A model generated the notes under the pieces. It did no database searches and was not told where the DNA came from. It saw only the letters and a program-made list of their open reading frames with translations. Positions 34,517 through 44,084 of a stretch of 64,000 nt of DNA are shown piece after piece (position 1 is the stretch's first letter; the number at the start of each line of letters is the position of its first letter). Location of the stretch: NCBI GenBank assembly GCA_001931905.2, contig MSJI02000395.1, positions 1 through 64,000 on the forward strand, written 5' to 3'. The position numbers were made by a program, and so were the translations under genes. The stretch comes from Cladosporium sp. IMV 00045 (Eukaryota > Ascomycota > Dothideomycetes > Cladosporiales > Cladosporiaceae).

Positions 34517-35336
34517 GTCGGCGATCTATTGGAGGCGGTACCTCGTGTGACAGTTTGTGATTGCTAGCCTCTTCTAGCAGTCGTCGCGCTTGCCGTTTGC
34601 TTTTCTTTGTAGAGGGTAAGAAGCAGTTGTATTGATCTAAGTGTCATGCTCGGTCGCGATCTAAGAACGAGACGCGATCCGTTGCGCGGGTTGTGTTGTC
34701 GATCGGATCAACTCGACCGTCAATGACGTCGGCCGTGCTCGAGATCGACATCGACATCGACAGGGATTGGATCTCAGATCTTCACACCTCGCACTACTGT
34801 CACAAACTACCTTCTACCTTCTACCTTCTACCTTCTACGACTAATAAATCTACCATCATCGCTGCATCGAGATGCCTACATGTACTTCACTGAACATCAG
34901 CATGCGAACTGTGCCGCAGCGTATGCCGTTGATTTTCGAGCCTTGGCCATATGCTATAATGACTATAGCTGACTGACATCAAGTGATCGCTCACTTACGA
35001 GTTCGATTTAGGAAAACAGTCGGCCAAACAGTAGGTCAGTAGTTGTTGCCTCATGTGTGAAAATGAAGGCAGAGAAGGTACCCTCTCAATGAGAAGGGGC
35101 GCCTTCTTTTCATAAACATCTCTTTATCCTCTACATTGACGTACAGACACTACCTTGCATCCAGTCTTACAATAACACGATTTCAGAGTCGTCATTAGGT
35201 ATTATTCCATCAAGTCTTTACGATCATCAATCGTCTGTTCGCCTTACATTCATTCGTGAAAAATTTCACACCACAAAGATAGCCCAATGCCGGTAAATCT
35301 ACCTACGCCATCACGATAAACTCCTGCTTCTTCATA
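34517..35336. other. Intergenic with short tandem repeats
   Basis: No gene recognised. It contains three ATCGAC hexamers near 34744-34762 and a CTACCTT heptamer array at 34807-34838. Confidence 0.45.
34807..34838. repeat. (CTACCTT)4.5 tandem repeat
   Basis: Four and a half perfect copies of the heptamer CTACCTT, next to a short hexamer array. Confidence 0.9.
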
Positions 35337-35477
35337 CTAATAGCAAAGCAGAGAAACAAGCGCATAAGAAAACAAACGCCACGCCGCAAAGATTGCGAGA
35401 ACGAAGACAGCCAATCTCAACATCACGTCCCATACGAGCCGCTCGAGCCAGTCCCAGATCAAGGGCCAGGCTACCAT
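35337..35477 (-). CDS. Candidate 46-aa single-pass membrane micro-protein
   Basis: On the minus strand the frame from ATG at 35477 to TAG at 35337 encodes 46 residues. They begin MVAWPLIWDWLERLVWDV and continue with a strong hydrophobic segment LRLAVFVLAIFAAWRLF. Codon use resembles real genes here. The frame also stays open 5' (a longer start at 35510 is possible, overlapping the next gene). Its ATG lies only 15 bp from the ATG of the divergent plus-strand gene at 35493, so both cannot have normal leaders and one may not be real. No homologue is known to me. Confidence 0.3.
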   Translation of the reverse strand: MVAWPLIWDWLERLVWDVMLRLAVFVLAIFAAWRLFSYALVSLLCY

Positions 35478-35492
35478 GACCCATCGATCACC

Positions 35493-36209
35493 ATGAACCC
35501 CTTTCTCACGCATCTCGATCCTACAGGCCTCTGGTATCCTCGCCTAGCGGCTATTCGGCATTACGGCGATCTTTTGAGTCAGATAGACTTCCTTACAAAT
35601 CGAAACGATTACCTCGAGCACATCATGGCAGAGGAGCATCCGCATCCAGAGCATACATCCAGCACGCATGAGAACCCGGCGCCGGAATCACAGCCTGTTG
35701 AATTCAAGCACCTCGCAGGATCACGTGTCACGTTTGGCACATTCTCCGTGACTCTGCCGACTCGCGATCCCTTGAACCATGCATCTCCCACAAAGGCAGC
35801 ATCTGCAGGAAGCCAGTCCTCCAATGAAGAGACCCAATATACACCGGCCAGCTCAGTCACCGCGCCACTGCGTTCAAACTCCGAACCTCCATCTCCTTGT
35901 GCACCAGGGCACGCACCGGTGCATGACCCGCGAACCCTGCCAATGCATTGCATGAAGATTGAAAGGGACAGTCTGATGACGTTTCGCTCACAAGACGGCT
36001 CCATAGAGGTCGATCTGGAAGTACGGATGTCGAGCCGAGGCCGGGTTGTACCACCACCTGATGATGACGGTGCCGTCCCCAGTGAGACAGATCAAAGGGC
36101 AAAATCGTGGCTGCAGGACGTGTTGGTTGAGCCACTGTTCAAATCGCGAGAGGTACATTGTGAGCTACCCGGCCATGACCTGGCATATGATGGAGAAATC
36201 TATACTTAA
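35493..36209 (+). CDS. Hypothetical protein, no recognised domain
   Basis: Single frame of 238 aa. The N-terminus (about 45 residues) looks folded (GLWYPRLAAIRHYGDLLSQ). A long His/Pro/Ser/Thr-rich disordered middle follows, then a C-terminal block with regular hydrophobic spacing (MTFRSQDGSIEVDLEVRM and SWLQDVLVEPLFKS). Codon use favours C-ending codons. I do not recognise the protein; it may be specific to related fungi. An upstream exon cannot be excluded. Confidence 0.5.
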   Translation: MNPFLTHLDPTGLWYPRLAAIRHYGDLLSQIDFLTNRNDYLEHIMAEEHPHPEHTSSTHENPAPESQPVEFKHLAGSRVTFGTFSVTLPTRDPLNHASPTKAASAGSQSSNEETQYTPASSVTAPLRSNSEPPSPCAPGHAPVHDPRTLPMHCMKIERDSLMTFRSQDGSIEVDLEVRMSSRGRVVPPPDDDGAVPSETDQRAKSWLQDVLVEPLFKSREVHCELPGHDLAYDGEIYT

Positions 36210-36341
36210 AACCGGACCATCGATTGGGAGCGTTAGGCAAGCACATGCGCTGGGTGAACAGAAAGAACTTGAAGATGGATAGGTGGAAGTGTTGATATTA
36301 CAACTCACTGCTTCTCATTCAAGAAAACAATCGCTTGACCA

Positions 36342-38192
36342 TTACTCCTTCTGATCTTCCTTGATCATCTTCGCCGCCTTCTCCGCGATACCATACAGGG
36401 AAGAGCTCAAGTGAGCCGAAAGCTGAATCGGCAGCACACTCGCATCCACAGCTCTCACGTTCTGGATACCATACACCTTCAGCCTGTTGTCAACAACACC
36501 GCCAAGCTCCTCCGTCATCATTCCAAGGGTGGCAATGTAGTGCCACACAGAGGTGAAAGTAGCCCTGATCCACTCCTCCCAGACCTCGTTAGACGCATCC
36601 TGGGGCACAACATCGAAGCCCGGGAAAGTTTCCTTGGTGACGTGAGAAGAGAGAGGCTTGGTCTGGAAGACTTCGCGAGATTGCTTGGTGGCAGCGATCT
36701 GCACGTCCAAGTCGAACTGGTGGCCGAAGTAGGAGGGCTCGATCACCGGGTGGTCCCAAGAGGAGTTCGAAGTGATGTGTACGTAACCTCTGGACAACAC
36801 GATAAGGTTCCAAAGGTCGATACCCACTTGTCCGGTAGCCGGCGAGGTCACGAAGAAGATCTCTGCTGCACCGGCTTCGTCCTTCCAAAGGTTGTGGACT
36901 TGTGCTTCAAGAATTTTGTGGGTCGCGGTGGCGTTCGTGACGATACCGTCAGCCTCCAAGCATTGTGCATACTGACCGAGACCAGAGAGGATCTCCTTGT
37001 ACATGGTCCTGCTGCTGTTCTTGAAGAGGTGGTCGACGTTGGCGAAAGAGATGGCGTTTGGTGGTCCAGATCCATCGAACTCGGTGGAAATCGGGTCGAG
37101 CCAGAGGGTGTTCTTGGTCTGTTCTTGCATGTTCTTGCCGATATTTGGGGAAGCCATCTTCAATGGCACATCCGCGGCAGCAAGAACCTCAGGGTCACCA
37201 ACACCGGACAGCTCAAGGATTTGCGGGCTTTGAAGGGATCCAGCAGCAAGAAGAACCTCACGTTTGGTGGATACGGTGTGTACCTTGCAGTCAGAGCAAG
37301 CCTGGAAGCTCACACCCTCAGCGACCATGTCTTTACCCTCGCGCCAGTCGATAGAGATGACTCGGTGACCGGTCAGGATCTTGAAGTTGTCACGCTCCTT
37401 GACCTGCTCTTCAGCATAGACTGTGAACGGAGAAGAGCGGTTCTGGTCTTGGGACGGTTCGAGCATGTTGGGAATGATGGTAGCACCGGTCGTGACGCCA
37501 GCTGCGAAATCGGCGACCTTCTTCATTCCACCCCAGACCTTCAGAGAGGCTTCGATGGCGGAGAGCTGGATGCCTCCGAACATATTAGCTGGGAAGGAGA
37601 CGTGCACCAATCCCTCGTTGTAGCCATGCATTTCACTCTCGAACTCGGCGCCCTTCGCCACGTGCTCCTCAGTGGGCTCGTGGAAGTTCTCAATGTCAAG
37701 CATGATCTCATTCAAAGCATCCCAAGACCAGGAGTCGTCGCCAATCAAAGCAGGCAGCAGATCGTACTGGGTCTTGTCACCCTTGGTCCAGCTGGCGCCA
37801 TTGATGCTACCACTGCCGCCCAACGTCTTGCCTGCTACCATCGCCAGACCGGTGTTGTTCTGTTCTTTGATTGGAGTCGATGTGAGATTGTAGTCCAGTT
37901 CGGAAGAAAACGCCTCTCCGTAGGTTCTGACATCGTTCACCCTAGGGTCGTCGTGGTCATCGTTGCCACCTTCAATGACCAGTACTGAGATGTTGGGATC
38001 CTCAGAAAGTCGATTGGCGACGACCAACCCGGTGAGACCGCCACCACAGACGATGTAGTCGAAAGTCTTGTTGGAGACAGTCTCGGGGCTGGTGATGATG
38101 CCACGACTACGGGTTTGTTGCTTGGTGTGAGGGAAAGCTGTTGATGGTGCAGCAGCGATTAAGGCCGGCAAAAGAACGAACGAGTGCTTCAT
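36342..38192 (-). CDS. Secreted GMC oxidoreductase, glucose-oxidase-like
   Basis: Single minus-strand exon, 616 aa. I place the start at 38192 (MKHSFVLLPALIAAAPSTAF) because it gives a clean signal peptide; the frame is open further 5' but that part is not family-like. The FAD dinucleotide fold has DYIVCGGGLTG (residues 45-55), and ELDYNLTSTP and GKTLGGSGSINGA form GMC signature 1. GMC signature 2 is near GSLQSPQILELSGVG. The catalytic His pair is H551 (SVWHYIATLG) and H594 (QLSAHLSS), 43 residues apart, the same spacing as the active-site histidines of Aspergillus glucose oxidase. Several N-glycosylation sites fit a secreted enzyme that makes hydrogen peroxide from a sugar or alcohol. Substrate is inferred only. 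Confidence 0.9.
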   Translation of the reverse strand: MKHSFVLLPALIAAAPSTAFPHTKQQTRSRGIITSPETVSNKTFDYIVCGGGLTGLVVANRLSEDPNISVLVIEGGNDDHDDPRVNDVRTYGEAFSSELDYNLTSTPIKEQNNTGLAMVAGKTLGGSGSINGASWTKGDKTQYDLLPALIGDDSWSWDALNEIMLDIENFHEPTEEHVAKGAEFESEMHGYNEGLVHVSFPANMFGGIQLSAIEASLKVWGGMKKVADFAAGVTTGATIIPNMLEPSQDQNRSSPFTVYAEEQVKERDNFKILTGHRVISIDWREGKDMVAEGVSFQACSDCKVHTVSTKREVLLAAGSLQSPQILELSGVGDPEVLAAADVPLKMASPNIGKNMQEQTKNTLWLDPISTEFDGSGPPNAISFANVDHLFKNSSRTMYKEILSGLGQYAQCLEADGIVTNATATHKILEAQVHNLWKDEAGAAEIFFVTSPATGQVGIDLWNLIVLSRGYVHITSNSSWDHPVIEPSYFGHQFDLDVQIAATKQSREVFQTKPLSSHVTKETFPGFDVVPQDASNEVWEEWIRATFTSVWHYIATLGMMTEELGGVVDNRLKVYGIQNVRAVDASVLPIQLSAHLSSSLYGIAEKAAKMIKEDQKE

Positions 38193-39310
38193 GGTTGCTG
38201 ATCGTGAAATTTGTTGTTGATGATGGACTGAAGGATTCGGTCGAGGTACCATCAACTTATAGTATACCTCCTCCTCAGCCTTCTCACCACGCGGAGTAGG
38301 AACAACAAGGCATTGTTGATGCACTGCCTGCTTTGCCAACCTTAGTCATTCTTGGCCTGATACCAACGCATGCCTTGTTGCTAGTGATTAGCCAAAAGAA
38401 GCCACCGGCGAACGAGCATCGACTCGCTATCACAGGCGCATTCGTCATCTGTGCCGCCACGTTTGATGGAGACCTATCTTCAATGGCCACTTTGGAGGTG
38501 TGAGAGGAGGCCGTTGATAGCTAGCTCAACGCAGCCTGTGACAGTAGGCTTCTTGGTCAAGACGGACGCTTTACGGTCGCTTTGGTACTACCTTTTCAAG
38601 AACCTCTCTAAAGTTTTATTCGCAGCTTGGCAGGGAACAGTGCGACCAACTACAGCGAAGTAGTTGATGTCAAGACCACAGTGAGGTCCGACGTTCTTTG
38701 AACATGTCCTGGCGTGTCCTGATTCGCGGCGAATTCAGAGTGCTGGGTCATGCCCAATCAGATTAGATTTTTCCACAATGTGTATATTGCACTGCGATAT
38801 TAACAATAATCGATTATTAATAATGTACCCAACTCCTGGAAATGTTGTTGAATCCTAAAGGACTGCGATCGGCATGCAAAGCTTTTGCCAAGTTCACTAC
38901 GCTGCTTTTTCGGTCTTGTTCTTCAACCCTATCACGCCGATTTCATCATGACGATAGGCTCTCAACGGCATCTTCTTGGGCTGTATACGCGGACAGCGAG
39001 CTCCTCGGCGTTGGGTGCGATGCTTCATGAGCCAATCGCGAATGTCTATCAAAAGCACACTGTTGTTGCTTGTGAGAAAGCCTGCGCAGATCGCGACGAC
39101 TCGAGGCGATTTGAGCGACCTGACTAGATAAAATAATAATTTGAACAAGCAACGCACAGTATACAGAATGCACAAACCAACACGCGTACAACTAGTCTAT
39201 AGAAGAAGTATTTGTCAGTGTCGTCCATCGCAAAAGGATACCGCTTTAATCTGATGGCAATTTCTTACTGAGCACACGTACCACGTTGCGATGAGTCAAG
39301 CAGCAATCAC
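38193..39310. other. Intergenic, no gene seen
   Basis: The promoter of the GMC gene and the 3' flank of the regulator gene. A/T-rich around 38.8 kb. No convincing coding frame. Confidence 0.4.
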
Positions 39311-41783
39311 TCAGCAAAGAAGAGGCCAGCAGTGTAACGACTTGCATACTTCCATCCATGTCGGAAGGCCCTTGCTACCATCATCCTCATTTCGGCGCTG
39401 CCACAGCTCATCAAGAACCTTCCTCGATGTCTCATAGCCTTTCCATCCGGATTTTGAATTTGCTTTATTGAGCCACTCGTCAATTGCTCGTCGTTGCTCT
39501 TGAGACATCGCTTCAGCACCTGCAATGAACGCAGGCCACGCAGTCCCAGGTCCAGGTAAATCATGCTGTTCCAATGCTCTATCAAACGCATGAAGAGAAT
39601 CGATAACTTGAGTTACGCTTTCTTGGAGCATCAGCGGCTGAATACCCCTGATACGGCGATAAAAGAAAATCACTAGCGCACCACTGAGCGCTCGTACCAT
39701 ATGCAAATGCGGCGTGGTGTTCGGTCCCTTTCTGGGAGACTGAAAGCGAGTCCTAAAGGCGCAGACCGCGTTCTCGAGCTTTGAAGCTTTAGGCTGGACC
39801 ATAGCAAAAGCTTCAGCATCACTCGTGTTGGCACCAGGATCTAGTCTGTCCAATGCGTTGGCAAGCCTCGTAATTTGTGAGACGAGCCGTAGCCACGTTT
39901 CCGGCACGCCGTAAATCTGCATACACATACCGTCTCGCTCGACTAAAGGGCTTGTCAGATGAAGGTCAAGCTGTCCTTCAGAAGTAGACTGAGGTGTTCG
40001 ATGAGGTACGATCGATGGTACCTGCAACGGTTCCAGGTATAGGAAGCTGTCCAGCATCATGCCATTGTTGGCTTCCTGGCTGTTGATTGGCTTAGGAGGG
40101 AGAACTTCTTCTTCAGTGCTGGCTGAGGGCTGTGGAACCGTGAGTTCAAGCAAACCTGCGATATGATTCGTCTCTTGTAGAACATGGGTGCTTTCGGAGA
40201 TGATACGCATCCAAGCGTAGACGTTGTGGAGTAAGCGCGCTCTTCGAGAGATTACGGGCTTGACGAGACCGCGGCACCGTATTAGCCACTCCATTTGGGT
40301 CAGGTACTTTCGTACATCCTCATGGTTTCCAGATAAGAGAGCTGTCGCAAGTATGGCCCCTAGAGCCATGAGCTGATTCTTATATTTTGCCTTTCGTGGA
40401 AGTACGCACTCAAAGTCCAGACTGAGTCTCATGTGTTGCTTTGCTGCGTTGTAGGTATCTTGTGACAACGATCTCCAGGCTTCAGCGGACTCAGCTTGCC
40501 TTTCGACATTCCCAGGACTGAGCGAAAGATGGAGTGCTGAAGCTGCCATGACCGCATAAAAGTTGGCAAGAGAGGCATGCTTGATGACACATTTATCGAT
40601 AGCAAGGGTCGTGAGTTGACTGAATGTGAGTATCGCCGACTCAAAATTGAGTATTTTCCAAGCCGACTTCTCGTTGATAGGGAGAGAGCCCATCTGCGTG
40701 ATGACCACATTGCTGAAATGTTTTAGCAGCAGCGGTGCTTGATCTACCATGTTCAGTTGCGGCCAAAGAAGGTCTTCAGTTGCTGTAAAAGTTGTGCGAA
40801 ATTGCTCATTGATCTGGCCGGAATCATTTCCATTTATGCCGTGATTTGGGATCTCAATGGCCGGCTCGTTCGAAGCTTGAGTTTCGTCGACTACATCTTG
40901 AAGATCTGCAGATTGCTTGGAAAGATCGAAGTCCCAGTGGAAAAGGTCGCCCCATTGCATCGTATCGAGAGAGCTGGTCAAAAGACCGTCAAAGCTATCA
41001 GACCAGTCTACACTCGAACCATAGCTGTCGATATGCCCAATGTCATGGGAGTTGACATGTGAAAGAGTTTCGAATTGTGGCTGACCAGTCACCTCAGAAT
41101 TATTGACTGTACGCGAACTTGTGGAAGCAGTTGGTGCATTGAGGAACGCCGTCTGGTTACTGTGGCTTGCATTCCCACCAGAGTCGAAAACACCGAATGG
41201 GCCGACAGCATGATCGGAGTTAAGACTGCGCAAAGTCATCGAGGATTCTTCAATCTCGTCTAGAGCTGCTGACACTGTATCAGGTATAACTCGCAGCAAA
41301 GTAGTACTCATTGATTGCCGGGATCTTTCTGCATGTTCATGTCAATGCTAAGATCCTCGTTGAGAGAGGCTTGGTTGATCGCGTACCGGTGTACAGGTGT
41401 CGCTTTGTATGCAGAGCCGCAGTCTTATCCGCTGGTGTCTCATTCCCTTCAAAGGCATCGCAGTCCGCTGAGATCAGCCAGCGTAGTGATGGCGCGAAAT
41501 CGCATGTGAGGCCTGATCGTCGACATCGATCACACGTCGGTGTTTGCTGGTCGCACTTTAGGTGGCGTCTTCGGCATGAACCGCACCCGCCAAAGGAATG
41601 TGGGCGTTTTGGCCTCTTCGGCGGCATCTGCATTTGTATCCATGAGAGTACTGGTTTTACGTCTCGCCGGGACGTGATGTTATCATGTATCTTTAACAGT
41701 GGGCGACGTGTTATCGGTTCTGACGTTCTGGCCGTGGAAGCATTCCTGTTTGGGCTGGAGACAATGATGCCTGAGGCCAACAT
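39311..41783 (-). CDS. Zn2Cys6 transcription factor (fungal-specific domain type 2)
   Basis: Exons 41387-41783 and 39311-41328, intron 41329-41386 (58 nt), 804 aa. The junction (TG|ER in TGTACACCG plus AAAGATCC) keeps frame and was chosen because the alternative acceptor gives a stop. The binuclear cluster GCGSCRRRHLKCDQQTPTC, then DRCRRSGLTCD, lies near residues 66-95, with spacing C-x2-C-x6-C-x6-C-x2-C-x6-C. A basic patch (MPPKRPKRP) precedes it. The rest resembles the Fungal_trans_2 / arginine-regulator II (ArgR II) group, e.g. ESAILTFSQLTTLAIDKC and the YAWMRIISESTHVL helix. It is a nuclear DNA-binding regulator whose targets are unknown. Its position between the GMC and dioxygenase genes, all on the minus strand, suggests it may regulate them. 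Confidence 0.88.
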
Positions 41784-42055
41784 TTAATCTCATCTTCGCG
41801 CCGGACGGTATCAAGGTCGCGGTTGTTACTATTGGCGATACCATATCTTCCAATAGCAGTGTCTAATACTTAACTATCTGTACGTCACATTGATTGACAA
41901 TTGGGTGTGCCCAAGAGCACAGATGAGACAGAAAGCAGTGTAATGGCACGAAACAAAAACGTCCGTTGTTCTATTAAGCATGATCTCGTTACTCGGAAGC
42001 TAATGGCATCTGTTCCGATGGCTGCCTAATATACTATATTCCCTGAAGACTGCAA

Positions 42056-43161
42056 TCATGTGTAGAGCTTGGTGATTCTGCGGTTGTTCCACTCCCACGC
42101 AGTGACGTCGTCGTATCGACACGGCGTGGCAGGCGTAATGAACTCCTTCAACGGCAACAGAGAAGCCGTGCGGTTAGGCTTTGCAAAGTATGCGACAGAA
42201 TACCTCTCGGGGATCTCGATAGTATCGCCAGCCTTAATCGCAGGAGGGTAAGTGACGCGATGGCAAGCAGCCTTGAAAGTATCGTTCGTCAAGCGTTGCA
42301 ACGAGTCGCCAATGTTGAGGATAATGTCTGTCTTCGACGTTGATTCGATGCCCCGGAAAGTTCCCAACTCTTCTTGATCCTCTACCTGCAATCCTCCAAC
42401 GGAGTCTTGGAAGAGCATGGTGATTGTTCCAAAATCGGTGTGCTCAGCGATGCGAGTTGCGCTGCCGTCAGCCAGATCGGATGCTGGAATAGCGGGATAG
42501 TGCAGGAGACGGAACTCGTTTTCGGCGCGGTTGTGGAGAGATCTCATGTGTTCTTCGTTCACACCGAGGGCAATGGCGAGTGCTGACAAGAGCTCCAGTT
42601 CGGTCTTGAAAGCCATGTCGTAGAAGGATTCCATGAAGCCTCGGAAGCCAGGAAGGGATTCTTCCGGAACCCAGATGTTGTCGACAAGGTCGTCCGTCGC
42701 AGAGCCTAGATCGACGGTTTCCTGCATATGATTAGTATGCATTGAGAATCGTCACTCTGAGCGTCTTCTTACCTTAATGTCACGGGTTTTGTTAGGACCT
42801 TTGCCCTTCTCGTATCCACTAATGTTTGCAACGTTCTCCTGACCGACATAGCTGTAACCACGGTTGGGGTTCGCTTGAGGCGGGTGTTTGGCCTTCATCT
42901 TCTCCTCCAAAGGTAGCTCAAAGAACTTCTTCGTCTAGGTCGATGTCAGCATGACAATAGACAATAGTAATAGGGCTTTCTTGTGGTGGGCCTCACCATG
43001 TCAAACAGGTTGTGAACTTCCTCATCTGGAATACTGTGGTTGGTGATCTTGACGCAGCCTCGCATCTTCAATAAGCGAAGAAGTTCAGTGCAGAAGTGCT
43101 GTTTCTGCACCTCTGATCCGAAGAAGAGAGACATGTCGAGAGTGTATCCTTGTGAAGCCAT
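42056..43161 (-). CDS. 2-oxoglutarate/Fe(II) dioxygenase, isopenicillin-N-synthase-like
   Basis: Exons 42997-43161, 42773-42934 and 42056-42721; introns 42935-42996 and 42722-42772; 330 aa. The N-terminal DIOX_N part includes MRGCVKITNHSIPDEEVH and a KKFFELPLEEK helix. The double-stranded beta-helix has the iron triad H203 and D205 (EHTDFG) and H263 (ACHRVTYP), and the 2OG-binding R282-x-S284 (RYSVAYF). All residues are present, so it should be active. Members hydroxylate, desaturate or cyclise small molecules, often in fungal secondary metabolism, or oxidise hormones; the substrate is unknown. It is upstream (minus strand) of the Zn2Cys6 gene, with 272 bp between them. Confidence 0.9.
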
Positions 43162-44084
43162 AGTGGTGATCTTGCTGTTACAATATCAAGATAGATAAGG
43201 AAGAGAGAAGTAGAAAGAAAAGATCGCTGAATGTATATTTGATGAGTGATTTGTTTGATTGATCTCGAACTATTCAGAGCAAGGGGCCATCCTTATAGCC
43301 AGGCGCCGTCGGGCTCTCTTGCTCTTGCTCAATACCATGATGTGTGAAGATGTCGCATTTAAGGTAGCGATCACGGAGATTCTTTCTACAAGTAATTGGC
43401 GGTGATCTAGGCGGGTCAGACGATAGAGAGTCCGAGTCGGACTCTCCTGCTTCCCAGTCTTCTGAATAGGGAGGTGAGTCCGAGATAGGGTTAGGGTTGC
43501 GGTTGCGGAGCATTGCCTTGCATGCTATCGAAATAAGTTTTGTAGACCGATTTTCCGAGCTGATCCAAGCGATGAAAATGCTCATCCATTTCGATGCCCG
43601 ATTTGATCAGCGAGACCCGATGTTCTTGAGCCTCGTGCAGTAACGATTAGGAATGGTCTTCAAGCCAACAAGCCTATGAACATCATGACCACCAACCTTG
43701 TACTCGTTTACTCGTGGGCCTAGCCAAACTCGAAGCTTAACAACAATTTCAGTCGATGGCTCATGAGGTCAATCAAGATTGAATCTATGCTTAAAGGCAT
43801 ATCGTGAAGAGCAGGAAGACGGAAAGGCGTGCAACTCTCATCACCTACCCGGCGTATCCTCGGGCGCTTGGGCAAAGCCGACGTCAAAGCGACCACAGAA
43901 AGTCCAGAAGATTTATTGACTCGACGAAGATCAGTGCGCTTTCAAAACCGCAATGAGGCCAGCGCCTCTACTGAGCCTCACAAAAAGACCCTTCTTCAGA
44001 TCACTACCTCGCCTGCCAACCCCACCAAAGACACGAGGGAAATACTCCCTAGTCTCCCGCCGCCGCGCCTTGATCAAAGCAAAC
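43162..44084. other. Intergenic, with a small uncertain minus-strand frame
   Basis: Mostly promoter sequence between the divergent dioxygenase and PUS3 genes. A 103-codon minus-strand frame (43274-43585) has acidic/Ser-rich residues (SEDWEAGESDSDSLSSDPP) but no domain. I do not call it a gene. The last part, from 43953, may be the extended N-terminus of PUS3 (see findings). Confidence 0.35.

Noticed and set aside
36411..37988. Long (525-codon) plus-strand open frame opposite the GMC gene
   Set aside because: It is the antisense shadow of a clear enzyme with strong motif support. High GC at third positions often leaves the opposite strand open. No domain is visible in its translation.
43486..43500. 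Two telomere-like TTAGGG units
   Set aside because: Only two copies, inside ordinary sequence, without an extended array. Not an internal telomere.
43274..43585. 103-codon minus-strand frame between the dioxygenase and PUS3 genes
   Set aside because: Acidic/Ser-rich low-complexity sequence, no domain and located in the shared promoter. Not called as a gene.
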